This document shows, piece after piece, positions 47,401 through 58,900 of a stretch of DNA of 64,000 nt (position 1 is the first letter of the stretch; the number at the start of each line of letters is the position of its first letter). Origin of the DNA: Phoronis australis. Taxonomy: Eukaryota; Phoronida; Phoronidae. A program made the position numbers and the translations under genes. Location of the stretch: positions 1-64,000 of the forward strand of contig NMRA01000208.1 of the NCBI GenBank assembly GCA_002633005.1, read 5' to 3'. The notes beneath the pieces are model-generated. The model saw nothing but the letters and a program-made list of their open reading frames with translations. It did not search any database and was not told the DNA's origin.

Positions 47401-50058
47401 ACCTTAACACCGTGATTATTGGATCCCCTGTAAGCTCCGGTTATGAGTGAGGTAGCTTGATATTGTAACTTCTCCAAATGTTGGAGAGCACCCGTATTGG
47501 CAGACTGATCTATAATATCACAATATTCAATGTGTGGAAGTATAAAGGATTTGAACAGAACTTCTAAATGTGTAGAATTCAGGTGACGAGAGACAAGCTT
47601 AAGTGGGTTGATTAGTTCCTGAGTTTTTTGTACGAGCTCCCGAACGTGAGGGGTGAATGAGAGCATTTCATCTAACAGTATAACCAGATGTCTGTGCGAC
47701 TGTTTTCTATGAATGATTTCATCATTAAGTTTAAGGTCACAAGACGGGTCAACAAGGAAGAGAGCATTAATAGATTTAGAGAAGGTGAGGTCAACGCTTT
47801 TTTCTGGTTTAAAATTCATTCTCCATTCTTGTGACCAATAGCTGAGTTTATTTAAGTCGTGTTGAAGCTACAAAGAACATTCAGGGCTGCTCCCTGCGAA
47901 GGGGTAAAAAAGCACCGTGTCATCTACATAAAGGTATGTGCTACATGACAGGTTATCAGGAAGGTCATTAATATAAACCAAGAAGAGAAGAGGGCCCAAT
48001 ACGCTACTCTGCGGTACACCTGCGTTTACAAATCCAGGAGGGGATTAAGTTGAAAGTACGCCGTCGACACGAGCACTATATGTTTTTTCGGAGAGATATG
48101 AAGGGATCATGTTTACAAGATTACCAGTAATGCCATAGGATCGAAGTTTGTGAAGAAGAAGGTCGTGAGGAACACAGTCGAAAGCAGAAGCTATATACAT
48201 AAAAATGGACCTGACACTCTCGCCCTTCTCAAAATGTAAATGAATCTCATGTACTATTTTAACAAGTTGTGCCACGGTGCTGTTCCCACGCAAAAAAAAA
48301 ACAAATTGACAATGATAGATCAAGTTGTTTTGTTTGAGAAATGTAAGAATATTTTGAGCAATGATTTTCTCGAAATGTCATCAGCTGAATACACAGCCAA
48401 GATTTGATTACAGAAATATTGGATATTTACCGTATTCAATTGCACATGTTGAAGCAAAATTCTGTTTACTTAAGTCAATTGAACTACTATACTGGATTTG
48501 TTCCTGAGCTAACTGTATTTAATCGATTTAACGTTCAAAATAACATTAACTGACCTCAAATGTTTTGTTTTCCCCGCGCCACCTCAAGTAGAACTGGACG
48601 AATTTGTTGCACTTCAGCAACTTTCGTTTCACAGTATCCTTGATGACTTGGTGAATCCCACTGCCGACGATGGGATGGACCTGCACACGATTGACATTGG
48701 CGGTCTTCTCTTTCCCCAGGAAAAGGAAATAATCGGGTAGGAGGATGCCTGCTAATACACCGTCTTCAGCAATGTTTCCAATGCGCACAGAGGCCAACTT
48801 ACAGGCCTTCACTTGGAACTTTACGTAGTTGAAGGTTGTGAAATCATACTGAGACGCAATGAGTTCACCATTTGTTTGAATTTCCTCGTAGTCATCTGTA
48901 ATAACTGGAAAGGAGTGTAAATCCGCGACTCGTCTCAAGCAATGTGTTACTGCAGTTCAAAGACACCGTAACTAATTCGAAAAGTTGAAAACATTATAAA
49001 TGTACACCTATGAATGAGGTGGGAAAAGACAAAATAACATTACCAGGTGAAAGTACTCATGAAACCTTTTAAAGCTGCTACAGCTCACGACACACTGACT
49101 ACAAAGGTACAATAAACAAGTGCATTGTGGCCAAACAACTTTTAATTTATCTCCGTTACCTTACTAAATTTGGTTTCATTTTGTTCCCGACTCTGATAAC
49201 AAAGGATTTTGCGGCTTGAAAAATGAACTGACTGATTGTTACTACTTCTGCCCAGATACGCCAAATGTGCAATAAACCCAATAAACCCAGGCTTTCTTCT
49301 GTAAAAAAATATTAAGCCCACAGAGTGCTATACAGTTGTCCTCATCTTATGAAGATTAGAGAAGATTTCGAGCCTGAACAAGAACTCACTGTTTCTTAAA
49401 ATTCTTCAGGCCAGACCCGTGTAAGTTGCTTCGCTAGTTTCAAACGCCGAGGCAATATGGCAGAGTTACTGTTATTGACTCCAGAACATGGTTTGTGGCA
49501 CAACGGATTTTAACAATGGCTGGCGGAATACTGTTCCTCAACTGGCTTACCAGGCACTTTTGGTCGCGCATTGTCTGGGGATGACATCAAAGGAGTGAGT
49601 CAACTGGTTCTACCGAGTGTTACTATCTCGAATAGTCGTAAATGCAATTTTTTATGATTTACCTTTTAACATATCAAAATCTGAAAACGGCGTTCACTAA
49701 GTATTTGTATATCAGACTGTCGTACAAATAAGACCAATTAGAATGCATTAACATGTGTTCCGACACCACTTAACGCGATAAAAAGTCGTATAGGTGTCAT
49801 ACACGACAACAGGAGACTGTAGACCGTAAGTCGTACACGACAGCTGGAGAGTGTTGTCAGTAAGTCGTACATCAACCTGCTTACGAAACCGTATATGAAC
49901 AATTGGAGTATATGCAGAGGCACATGCGCGACTGCATATGGGTTGCAAAAATCCAAATGGCTCCTAAACGAGATTTAAATACTGTCATAAGACAACTTAC
50001 CTGAGCCGTCAACAGATAAAAAACTGGCCAACAGGAGCGCTACTGCAATGGACCACAT
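44210..50058 (-). CDS. Gene B: secreted 244-aa protein with peritrophin-like C-terminal domain
   Basis: Four coding exons join in phase: 50058-50001, 48904-48555, 45065-44939 and 44409-44210 (58+350+127+200 nt, 244 residues plus stop). It starts with the signal peptide [18 protein letters not shown]. The second exon has a beta-rich domain resembling Methyltransf_FA ([14 protein letters not shown] ... [13 protein letters not shown]), the third a short linker ending GVFRIFNPQ, and the fourth a seven-Cys peritrophin/chitin-binding-2-like domain. All splice sites are canonical, including an ideal ACTCCTTTCCAG acceptor for exon 2. Probably extracellular matrix, mucus or innate-recognition related; that is inference. 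Paralogue of gene A, same strand. Confidence 0.8.
44939..45065 (-). CDS. Gene B coding exon 3
   Basis: Acceptor CCTCTTTTACAG and donor GTAAGT; 127 nt, phase 0 to 1. Encodes [15 protein letters not shown] ... GVFRIFNPQ. Confidence 0.8.
47253..47819 (-). pseudogene. LINE RT thumb and C-terminal region
   Basis: 188 codons open: [20 protein letters not shown] (typical of the post-palm region), then [36 protein letters not shown]. Followed in other frames by [15 protein letters not shown] (47095-47385) and a Cys-rich end [18 protein letters not shown] (46704-47075). Confidence 0.8.
48045..48323 (-). pseudogene. LINE RT, N-terminal half
   Basis: Encodes [20 protein letters not shown] and [16 protein letters not shown] blocks around the first catalytic Asp (here A-S-A-F-D). 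Ends in a stop and continues in the same frame to the YVDD box at 47919-47930. Confidence 0.8.
48555..48904 (-). CDS. Gene B coding exon 2 (Methyltransf_FA-like domain)
   Basis: 350 nt; acceptor CTCCTTTCCAG at 48905 and donor GAG|GTCAGT. A second AG nine bases inside the exon (TTATTACAG) is the site that gene A must use, so gene B may splice to either without losing frame. Confidence 0.8.
50001..50058 (-). CDS. Gene B coding exon 1 (signal peptide)
   Basis: ATG five bases after acceptor TTTTAACCTCTCCAG; donor GTAAGT in phase 1. Confidence 0.8.
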
Positions 50059-52120
50059 TCTTTCTGGAGAGGTTAAAATCTGAAAGTAATGAAGGAAGTT
50101 GTCATGTGCTCACAGCAAAGAAATACGTCAAACTCGTCACATGAAAAATGAAATGAATATCTAAATGTACTCGCCATTGAATGAGCTGACAGCAAGACTA
50201 AATATTTTGCACCATAAAACATTTCAAAGAAAGAATAATGTACGCCTTCTCAGTCCTTGACGTAGCATCAGTAAGTCATTTCTACTTGTATTTTTAACGT
50301 AACTGTGAACCTCAAAACAAAAAAATACAAAAAAAAGAAATTTGTTGATTAGTGCATCCTTTATGTTTGATTTGGCCTTCACATGGAGTCGAAATAAATT
50401 TAAAGACACGACTTTAAGAGGTTTTTCACCAACCATTTTCCTGCGTTGTATCTATTTTTGTCGATGATTTAGCTCTGCCCAATGACCCAATTATACTTTC
50501 AGTAATTTCCGCAATTAGCCGAGCACAACCGAGCGTTTCAAGGTTACCGCCATTTTTGTAAAAGTCGACATTGTGAATCGAATCTGAAATACACAAAAAT
50601 GTAAGTAGTATCGTAATCCGACGAGAGTATATATTATTTGCAAGCATAACATATATTAAAAAATAATTGCAGGCGGTCTGGTACACGTTGTACCAAACGT
50701 GCACAGGCCGAGCATGTGGCCCATTACACTGATCGCCTGGAACCATTTTATGCTTTATTAATATATAGTTACAATAGCACAATAGGCAGAGTCTACGAAA
50801 TGTTGCATCAGTGAACTAGCTGAGTGATTCTTGCATTCAGCTTCGCAGTGTATTTTACACCTCCAAAATCCCGGACCCGGGGATCCAGGTCAAGTGCGAT
50901 ACACCAAATACGGATTTATATCTACCGTCAGACATTAGTTATGGAAACCAGAAGCAACACGATACTCGGTTAGTAAACTGATACTTCGGTCTCTAGTAAG
51001 ACCGGCCCAGTGAATTACGGTAATATAAAATCAGACCCTTGAGTGTCTCCGGCAATAAAATCAACGAAAGGTCACCGTTTTGCGAACTGATTTGTACAAA
51101 AAAGGAAAGCAAGAAACAGGGTTATAGTTTCATTTCCCAATGTGAAAGTAGTTCGAAGTAACAACATAAAATCATTGCTAAATTTCACCGCAGTTCGGTC
51201 ATTTCTCGACCAATCTCGCAGCGCAATTGTCTCGTATTTGTTTCTGTGCCCTCCGAAAATTCTTCATGATTTCTGTTCTGTATTTTATTTACACCCCGTC
51301 CACGTTGTACCAGCCCTTCTCAATAAAGCTGTGTTGACTTAGTTCAGCTAAATGACGTACAAACTCCGCCCGAAAATAATCACGTGATTCTGAGTATTCG
51401 GACAAACTCGATTAGGTTGCTAAATTGAACCAATGTTCTTAAATTTCTGCATTGCGCAATACCCAAATTAATCCTATGTTGAAATTATACGTAACCCACT
51501 CGAGTAACTAAAAATTACTAGCTACATGTATCACAGTCAAGAAACTTCTGAAAGTTCTGTTATGATGAATGTGCACTTCTCGATCACCGCCGTGCGTTAT
51601 TTCCGATTTCTCGCGTTGCAATTTTGGAGTTTATTTCAATATTTATTTTGAACATCGATTTCTCGGCTATGAAATTTCAAATACTTGCTATTAGATACCT
51701 TTCGAAGGGAAACAGATCTCAGAATCACGATTTAGGTCCTTGATTTTCGGAACGAAGCCTTCAAAAATCAAGAGTGTGGCCGTTTTTGCTAAAAAGGTGA
51801 TAATTAAAAACTAAGACCTATTTAAAAAATCTGAGACACGGTTCCCTCGAAAATGCTGTTATCAACATGTTGACAAAAGACCAATATGAATGGAAGATAT
51901 TTTAAAAGTAAAAAATACTAAAAAACGCATATCTCGTGATTACGTAGGGACATTTACATAAAAATAGTAAATTGTGTTAGGAAAACTTTCAGAAAATATA
52001 TACTTTGCAGGGGTTACAGCCAACTGAATTTAAGATATTTCCACGTAAGTACAACCCGGTGAACAAGGTTCACAGTTACCTTAGTGTTTATTTAAAACTA
52101 AACGTGACCATAGATCTTAC

Positions 52121-52180
52121 CTGATCAGCGTCAAAATCCGCTTTGACAGAAAGCGATCTGGCGTGTTAATTAAACGAACG
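52121..52180 (-). other. Likely 5' non-coding exon of gene B (donor end at 52121)
   Basis: The conserved CTGATCAG|GTAAGATC donor and flanking sequence match 22567 in copy A. The upstream boundary is not determined. Confidence 0.4.
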
Positions 52181-52792
52181 TTTATTTGTTATAAATGATG
52201 TTTCATATCTATCTGTGACTTTATTTATATGTCTCCAGCTGGAAACCATTGTAATTCAACAGTCATAAATAGTCGACAAACGAGGCGTATGACATGCACC
52301 TTGTCATCGTCCAAGTATATTAATTTTGTGCGTACGTGACCCAAAATTGAGAGAATTTATGGGAAAGCGCTCTTTATGAAACAGTTGTATTCTTTCATCG
52401 AAAAAGGACTTAAAACTTTTGAGGATAGTAAAATACATTTACAATATTATCGAACGTAGTTTTGTATATGAAGTTATTTTTGGTCCAGAGCTAATTTGCG
52501 TGAAACTCGTTGCCTTGCGCTACTATTGAACGCCATAATAACGAAAGCAGCAAAGATGGATTGTGCAACCGTTATGAGGCAAAATGGTTCGCTTTTTGTA
52601 CAAAAGCATGAAATTTGGTCTACAATGCACATGTATTTTGACTCAATGAATGTTATTTGCTTATGTTTGTGAATATGAAACAGAATGAAGTCTCTGTGGC
52701 GCTTTTGAGGTGAAATGACTCGCAGTTTTTCATTTTGTTAATAACTTTTTTTGGGAAAAGATAGCAAGTTCAGTGATACGCGCTCTGCCAGG

Positions 52793-52953
52793 TTAAACAC
52801 AGGCTAGTTCCGCATTAGACGACTCGGATCTCTAAACACAGACTAGTTCCGCATTAGACAACTCTGATCCCTAAACACAGACTAGTACCGCATTAGACAA
52901 CTCTGATCTCTAAACACAGACTAGTACCCCATTAGACGACTCGGATCTCTTCT
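52793..52953. repeat. 39-bp tandem repeat, about 4 units
   Basis: Unit GACTAGTTCCGCATTAGACA followed by ACTCTGATCTCTAAACACA, recurring every 39 bp from 52801. Confidence 0.9.
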
Positions 52954-53474
52954 AACTCATGATTGGTCACAGAAATAAACTCAAAATTGTATTGGAGAAC
53001 GCTTCTTCGATACGGCAAGCGTGCAAAATCAATCTGTAGTCTATATGATATATTGTAAACATTTAACGATATCGACTGTCAAAATTATGCTGAGGCCTGC
53101 AACTACAATCTTTTTGAATCTGAATCTTGTCTGGATTTACAAATTTATCCGGAACAATATATGAACATGTTTTCAACGGAAGTGTGTATTGAAATCAACA
53201 TTTTGTGAAGCGGCTAATAACCGAGGCTAGACAGCCATGAATCCCCCCCATTAGTAGGATACATGTGTGGATTAAGTATTTTAATGTTGACTTCATGATG
53301 AAAGTAAAATGAAGAAGAATATCAGTTGCATCGAATACTTGGCATCAACATCTGATGGACATCCCAGAGAGTCCATAAGCCTAGAAATAGAAACACGCTG
53401 TGGATAGGCTGTTGTAACACCCGCGTTCGCGGCGTGTCTCGTTTTATAGTAGTGAAAACAAGTAATACGGGAAA

Positions 53475-53602
53475 GAGTTCAATAGCTGTCTCGGAGCGAG
53501 AAAATTCTAGCCAAAATCACGTGCTCTCATTGAAAATACACGACAATATGTAATCTCGCGAAGTCTTGCTTTTCTGATGAGGTCCTAGCGTCACTGGACT
53601 CC
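53475..53602. mobile_element. MITE copy with GAGTTCAGTAACG-type ends, diverged
   Basis: Matches 63042-63183: GAGTTCAATAGCTG at the left, ATGTAATCTCGCGAAGTCTTGC in the interior and GGTCCTAGCGTCACTGGACT at the right. Confidence 0.55.
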
Positions 53603-53681
53603 AGCTACCCAAGTGTTGAGAGATTACATGTGTCTGACACTGGATGACGCGTACGCGGCGTAACATTTACCTCCAATAGCT

Positions 53682-53783
53682 GCAAATGTTTTACATTCTT
53701 ACTTTGCAAAATGTTTTAAATTCTTACTTTGCAAACTGTTTTACATTCTTACTTTGCAAACTGTTTTACATTCTTACTTTGAG
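53682..53783. repeat. 25-bp tandem repeat, about 4 units
   Basis: Unit GCAAACTGTTTTACATTCTT ACTTT, near-identical copies. Confidence 0.9.
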
Positions 53784-53789
53784 AAAATC

Positions 53790-55140
53790 AAGCTCAAAAA
53801 ATCAACGAATCAGTTTCATGCAGCAAGAAAGCTCCTTTCAGTAGCGTTGCTTTTTGGCCAAAGTAATGGCGAGAGTCTGTCACGTGCACACGTGAAGATT
53901 GACTTATCCAAATCCAAACACACGGTACGACAACATCAAATCAAGCAAATAAAAGACAATATGTATATAGTCACACTGCTCAGGATCATGCCGAAATACA
54001 TAGAGAGAGAAATATGCTGGGAACAGGACAACACCAGGCACCACAGCTGGAAATTGTAACGCTCAGCATGTTTCTCACGCACGCAGTGGTTGAATGAATC
54101 AATTACACTTACATCGGAATAAGCAATATTATGAGCAGACTGCAGACTCTGATTTATGACGGCATCATGGCAATCTTTAGAATGTTTTTTTACTCTGTGA
54201 CACATCAAATCATTCTTTATCCAGTTCCAAATGGTTAAAAATATTGTTCTTTTAATACAAGCTCAGACTATAATAGTGTGTTTTTCGACCAACAGGGGCG
54301 CTGCTAAAATATTTATTTTTCTTTTTTAACACTTTTCAACTAATTTCATAACATTTATCATTGTTTTGTCTGGTAAAATTATTTTTGAGTTTTTGCTCAG
54401 TGTTGTTGAGTTTCAAATAGTTTTCTTTGCTTCTTTGCCAAATTTTGCAAAATGTCAAATTTTTAGGTCAAAATTCTCGAAAACGTGCAAATCAAACCTT
54501 TTAGATTTTTAAAGTATATCACTTAATGACACTAAAACCACCAAAAATATATTTCCTCCCAAAAGTAGCGACAGAAGTCATTTTCCAGGCTTCATAGATT
54601 TGAATGGACCATGGTCTAATTGCTAGGTGGTTGAACGACAGTATCATTCCTGTGGAGTGTTTCTTGGTCATGGATCGTCTGGGTTGCTGTCAAGTGTATT
54701 CTTCACAGGCGGCCGTCGTAAAAATATTGTTATATCTTGCTACCTTTTTAGTTTTGAGCTCTTCTTTGACAAATACTAATTTCCAACAATCATGTCTACA
54801 CAACCAGACCTTATTTCGATGGAAATAAATAGGGATATGCTTCGTAAATTAAGTGGTTGCATAAAAAGATCCCTATTTATTTTCAAAAATATTGAGAATT
54901 CAACGTAAAGTTCATTCTCGGACCCAAAGAACCACCATCAACTTATTAAATTATCATCGTTGAAAACAACAAATTTAAAAATTTATTTAACTCAACAAAG
55001 CATGTATTAAAAATAACCAAATCAATTCACAAATGCCAACACAAATAGAGCTTAAGTCATTTCTGTTCACAAGTTTTTGCTGTTATCAACCAAAATGGCG
55101 CGGCAACTTTATAGTAATGGACATATCTAAGTATGGAAGG
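53790..55140. other. Intergenic, no gene seen
   Basis: Only short frames with no domain or splice support. Lies downstream of the GABA-B-type receptor gene. Confidence 0.4.
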
Positions 55141-55152
55141 TACAAAGACAAG

Positions 55153-55953
55153 TTATACTTCTGTGACTGCTACGTCGTCAAGAGCACTGTCAAACCCGAC
55201 AACTGGATGTCGCGGGATTGGTTTAAGTATCTCAGGAAGGACTTCAAAACTACTGGCCCGCAGTCTCGAACCATTCACTGGTGGGCACTGCAGATGTTCC
55301 ATTTTTCCGATATAGTCACCACAGTCCGAAACAGACACCTGAACGTTATCCGACCATAGACTCCCATTTCGACCGTTCTCTGTAAACGCGTCAGAATTGT
55401 TATCCGAACTAGGGGACATGTTTTCGATTGCACTGTCATGATTCGGCGACACAGAACGTTTGCTTTGCTGAGGTAAAACATTACTCACATAAGCTGACAT
55501 GAGATCTTTTGCACAAGAGCGTTTTGTGTTTCCCTGACAATTTAAACTGCTTCCTGGTACACAAGAGTATTCACGTATTAAATCATAGGCTTTGTTTTCC
55601 TTTCCAAGAAAAGGTATCTGCCCTTTGACATATGTTGTTTGTTGGCCTACCACAAGGTCCTCGTCCGATTCCTCGGATGACACACTTATTCTCGAACACT
55701 CTTCCGATAAATTTCGAGAAATTACGCTATCACGCGAAGCATCAACCCGTTCTGACACCGTACGTAAACTGTTGCACGAATTTATGTACAAATCATCAAT
55801 GTCCATTGATCGTACACTGTCTTTTTGACGCAAGCATTTCTTTCTGTGATCGTCTTGTATCTCGACGGTCTTTCTGGGCGTGCGAAGATAAGTCTGAAAT
55901 TTTTCTGTCCCGTAAAACAGCCGATCGGTGAGTTCCCGAATGGTGGCGTCTTT
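55153..55953 (-). CDS. GABA-B-type receptor terminal exon: cytoplasmic tail
   Basis: 801 nt, 266 residues and a stop, acceptor GACTGTTGTTGCAG. Begins KDATIRELTDRLF, continuing the coiled-coil pattern, then a low-complexity tail rich in Ser, Asp, Glu (RISVSSEESDEDL) suited to phosphorylation; ends DDVAVTEV. The plus-strand open frames overlapping it are shadows. Confidence 0.85.
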   Translation of the reverse strand, partial: KDATIRELTDRLFYGTEKFQTYLRTPRKTVEIQDDHRKKCLRQKDSVRSMDIDDLYINSCNSLRTVSERVDASRDSVISRNLSEECSRISVSSEESDEDLVVGQQTTYVKGQIPFLGKENKAYDLIREYSCVPGSSLNCQGNTKRSCAKDLMSAYVSNVLPQQSKRSVSPNHDSAIENMSPSSDNNSDAFTENGRNGSLWSDNVQVSVSDCGDYIGKMEHLQCPPVNGSRLRASSFEVLPEILKPIPRHPVVGFDSALDDVAVTEV

Positions 55954-58900
55954 CTGCAACAACAGTCAAGATGAGGTGATTAATAACTTCAACATCAAGA
56001 AACTGTTCTCTGACAACGTTTAAGAAATAAATTTAGTTGATTAACCTCAAAACGAAAGGTGCAAAGGTGATTTATATGTCCATTGGAATATACAACTGGG
56101 CAATATTTGCAGTATTGTTATTGTGTATCTTAATTATGCTTTGTATTTTTTGTTATTCCCCCCGTGAAGAAGTTTATACTATACGTTTTTAAACGTAAAA
56201 GTATTTTTGATGTGTACGTGCGTGAGGGTGTTCGCGCGCGGGGTGTATGTGAATTGAATGCATTTAATGTCTTGTAAAAGTTAGATGAAACCCATTTTCT
56301 TATTTTGATGTATCGCTTACATCAACGCCAACGCCTGAAAATGATGGAAAACGAAGGCAAAGTCGTATTCAGTGAAAGATGCACTAACATGAATAACGAG
56401 CATGCGTTACACAAACATTCGTGCAGACATCCATCAGAGTATTTCGACAACAAGTTTTCTTTAAGACATGTTTTGCTAAACGCAACATTCCATTTGCACT
56501 TTTTAACTGTTTAACGTTAATGCTGTTAAAACTGCCTTAATGAACAGTCTCTTCAACTGGCGGCAGTCAGATCAAGTATTAGGTACCAGTCTGTATACTG
56601 TACAGTAACTGTCTCAAGCTCGTAGCAGCAAAGAAAATAAACAAAGTCAATAATGCTGGTGTCGTATTCAAGGCACGTAACACAGAAATACATCAGCAAA
56701 ACATTTGTCTGTAAAGAAATCAAGAGATATCAGTGAAGTTAATTCGCACTCAGCCAGTAGGTGGCGTTATTAAGAAATGTAGTATCCCAACATAATAACG
56801 ACAAGGAGGTCTTCAAAATTATTTTGACAATATAAAAGTCAAACTGCATATTAGATGTATTGAACTCATTTACTATATAGGAACTATGAAATATATAATC
56901 TGGGTAGAGATGTGTACACGCAAGATCCTCTCTAAGGAAGCTAGCGAGATCATGTGCTTTTAATTGTAATACAAGAATATATCTCGTGGCTTCTCGCGTT
57001 TTTGCGACATTTTCGTCTCTACGGGCACACTACTGGTTACGTGTAACAAAATCCGTGGCACACCAAGCAAGACCAATGTGGTACATGAATTCTCGTGCCT
57101 TCACGATGAAGGTTTTAGTCTTAATAATACCCTTTTTGTTAGACACACCGTGTCCATCCTGTCTCGTAATTTATCCATGCGCTGCCAGAATAGAGCGATT
57201 AAACAGCACTTGGAAGATATACGTGGTGAACTCGCTAGTTCGTTACTTGAGCAAAACACGGGAATTCTCAAAATAGAAAGCGGCAAACAAGGTGACCATT
57301 AACGTTGGAGTCACTTCTTCTTAAGCTGTAGTTCCCTGTAATCAATAAGCAGGACTCTGGATTTTCTCGCGCTTTTAACTTGTTCAGTTAAAGGAGAATG
57401 CCACCCGATTTAATTAGTCTTTTTTGCCGTCTTAATCGGTCTATATCCACATCGCCTCGCATACGGTCGACTTTACCTTGCCAAGAGGGGTCGCGTTAAC
57501 CTGTGAAGAAGGTGAGAAACGACGCTAGCGACGTTAGCGGTTCATGTGCAGAGTGAATGCCGCTATATTGCGGTGCATCGTTCCCGCTTGTCCGAACTAA
57601 GCAGCTGCGAGGAAAGCGGGTATATCGTTTTTTTTACTTCCTCGAGAGTCCGAAATGCTTAGGAAGTGTCTCATGGTAGTGAAGAATGAAATGTACGCTG
57701 TAAATAGCAAGTATGAGGCCGTGAAACAACTCTGTGTCTGTGGCCTGCAGACGTCGACAGTGCCTGACGAATGCCGGCTTACCAAATAACTCCATTCGTT
57801 CCGTTGTCTGAGCTTGTTCACGGCGCCTCTCTAGTATTTCTTCATCACTGTATTCCTGTTCGAATTGATAGCCTGTAAAACTTAACGATCCACCTGCGAA
57901 GTCGGGACTGATGAGCTCTAGGTCGTCCTAAGTCGGGATTGCGAGTTGCCATGTTGGCGAACGGTTTATTACTGAGCGTTCTGTTTCAAAATGAATTATT
58001 CTCACCCTAACCAATACTTATATGAAACTGAAACAAAGTCTGTCTCATTAGATGCAATTTGTAATGCCTTTGGAGTGTTCGTGAGTTCAAATGATTTGAG
58101 AAGCCAGCAATGAATATATCACTGCATTACCGCTTTAGGTGCAATAAAACTAATTGATGGGACACCGAGGCCGTGTGAGATCATGCTAATTTAGTGTTTG
58201 CTGACAGAAACTATTGTGAAACAACTCGATTTCCATCCCACGGCCAGGTGTTAGGGGAATCTTTATTTACATTTACATTACTCAAATAATGATTGTCAAT
58301 GTACAACTTCTGCCCTAACGGTGCTGTGGCCAAAGCGGAATGTTAACCTGAATTTGCGGCCCCCAAGTAAGTAGATTTGCAGTTTCGTGGCTAATTCGCC
58401 AACATAATCACGTGCATATTACTTTGGCTCACTAGTACAGTATTTTCTTGACTGGAAGTTTAGTTTCCACTGAACTTTGGCTGGTTTATGTTCGTGATGT
58501 TTGATCAGTTTCCGAGCCACTGGCCGGGATAACGTACGAGTCAATCCGTCCGGCCGCGACGGGCCTGATCGGGCTCCGAGCCACTGACCAGGATAACAAG
58601 CGTCTTGTGTTTAGAACTCAAAAAATCACAAGTCTAAACAACACAGATCTAGGTTCTCCTGTCTGTATCTCACGGAAAATACTTCGAAATTATCTCCGAA
58701 CAGACCCCAAACTTCTGCTACGGACCTTATTGTCCTGCCGAACTTTGTAGGCTAGAACTTTGTGTCCAAATACCAATAAATCCGTAAGAACGAAATAAAA
58801 CAACACGTTTTTATAAGAACTCGGTGTATTTTTAAGGATTTTACATCGAAGTTTGATGATTTATTGGTGTTAAACGATGACTTCAAGCGATAAGCTGACA

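Larger units (their letters stand above)
46479..48430 (-). mobile_element. LINE (non-LTR) insertion in gene B intron
   Basis: Present in copy B only. On the minus strand I read RT blocks in order: [18 protein letters not shown]-like ([11 protein letters not shown]), [16 protein letters not shown], then [28 protein letters not shown], a long intact C-terminal frame and a 3' tail ending ATATATCACTTAAAAA. Stops (for example between the two RT halves, and at about 47875) break it. 5' truncated: no ORF1 seen. CR1/L2/Jockey-type by general pattern; clade not assigned. Confidence 0.85.
44145..52510. repeat. Segmental duplication, copy B
   Basis: Collinear with 4460-22970 (see copy A). Shorter, lacking the gypsy element, the minisatellites and the copy A LINE, but with its own LINE at 46479-48430. 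It represents the empty site for the copy A insertions. Confidence 0.85.

Noticed and set aside
46479-48430. Active LINE
   Set aside because: Although YVDD is intact, in-frame stops and a missing 5' region show it is dead.
55033-55931. Plus-strand frames of 60-108 codons
   Set aside because: Antisense shadows of the receptor tail exon 55153-55953, which has a proper acceptor, phase and stop.
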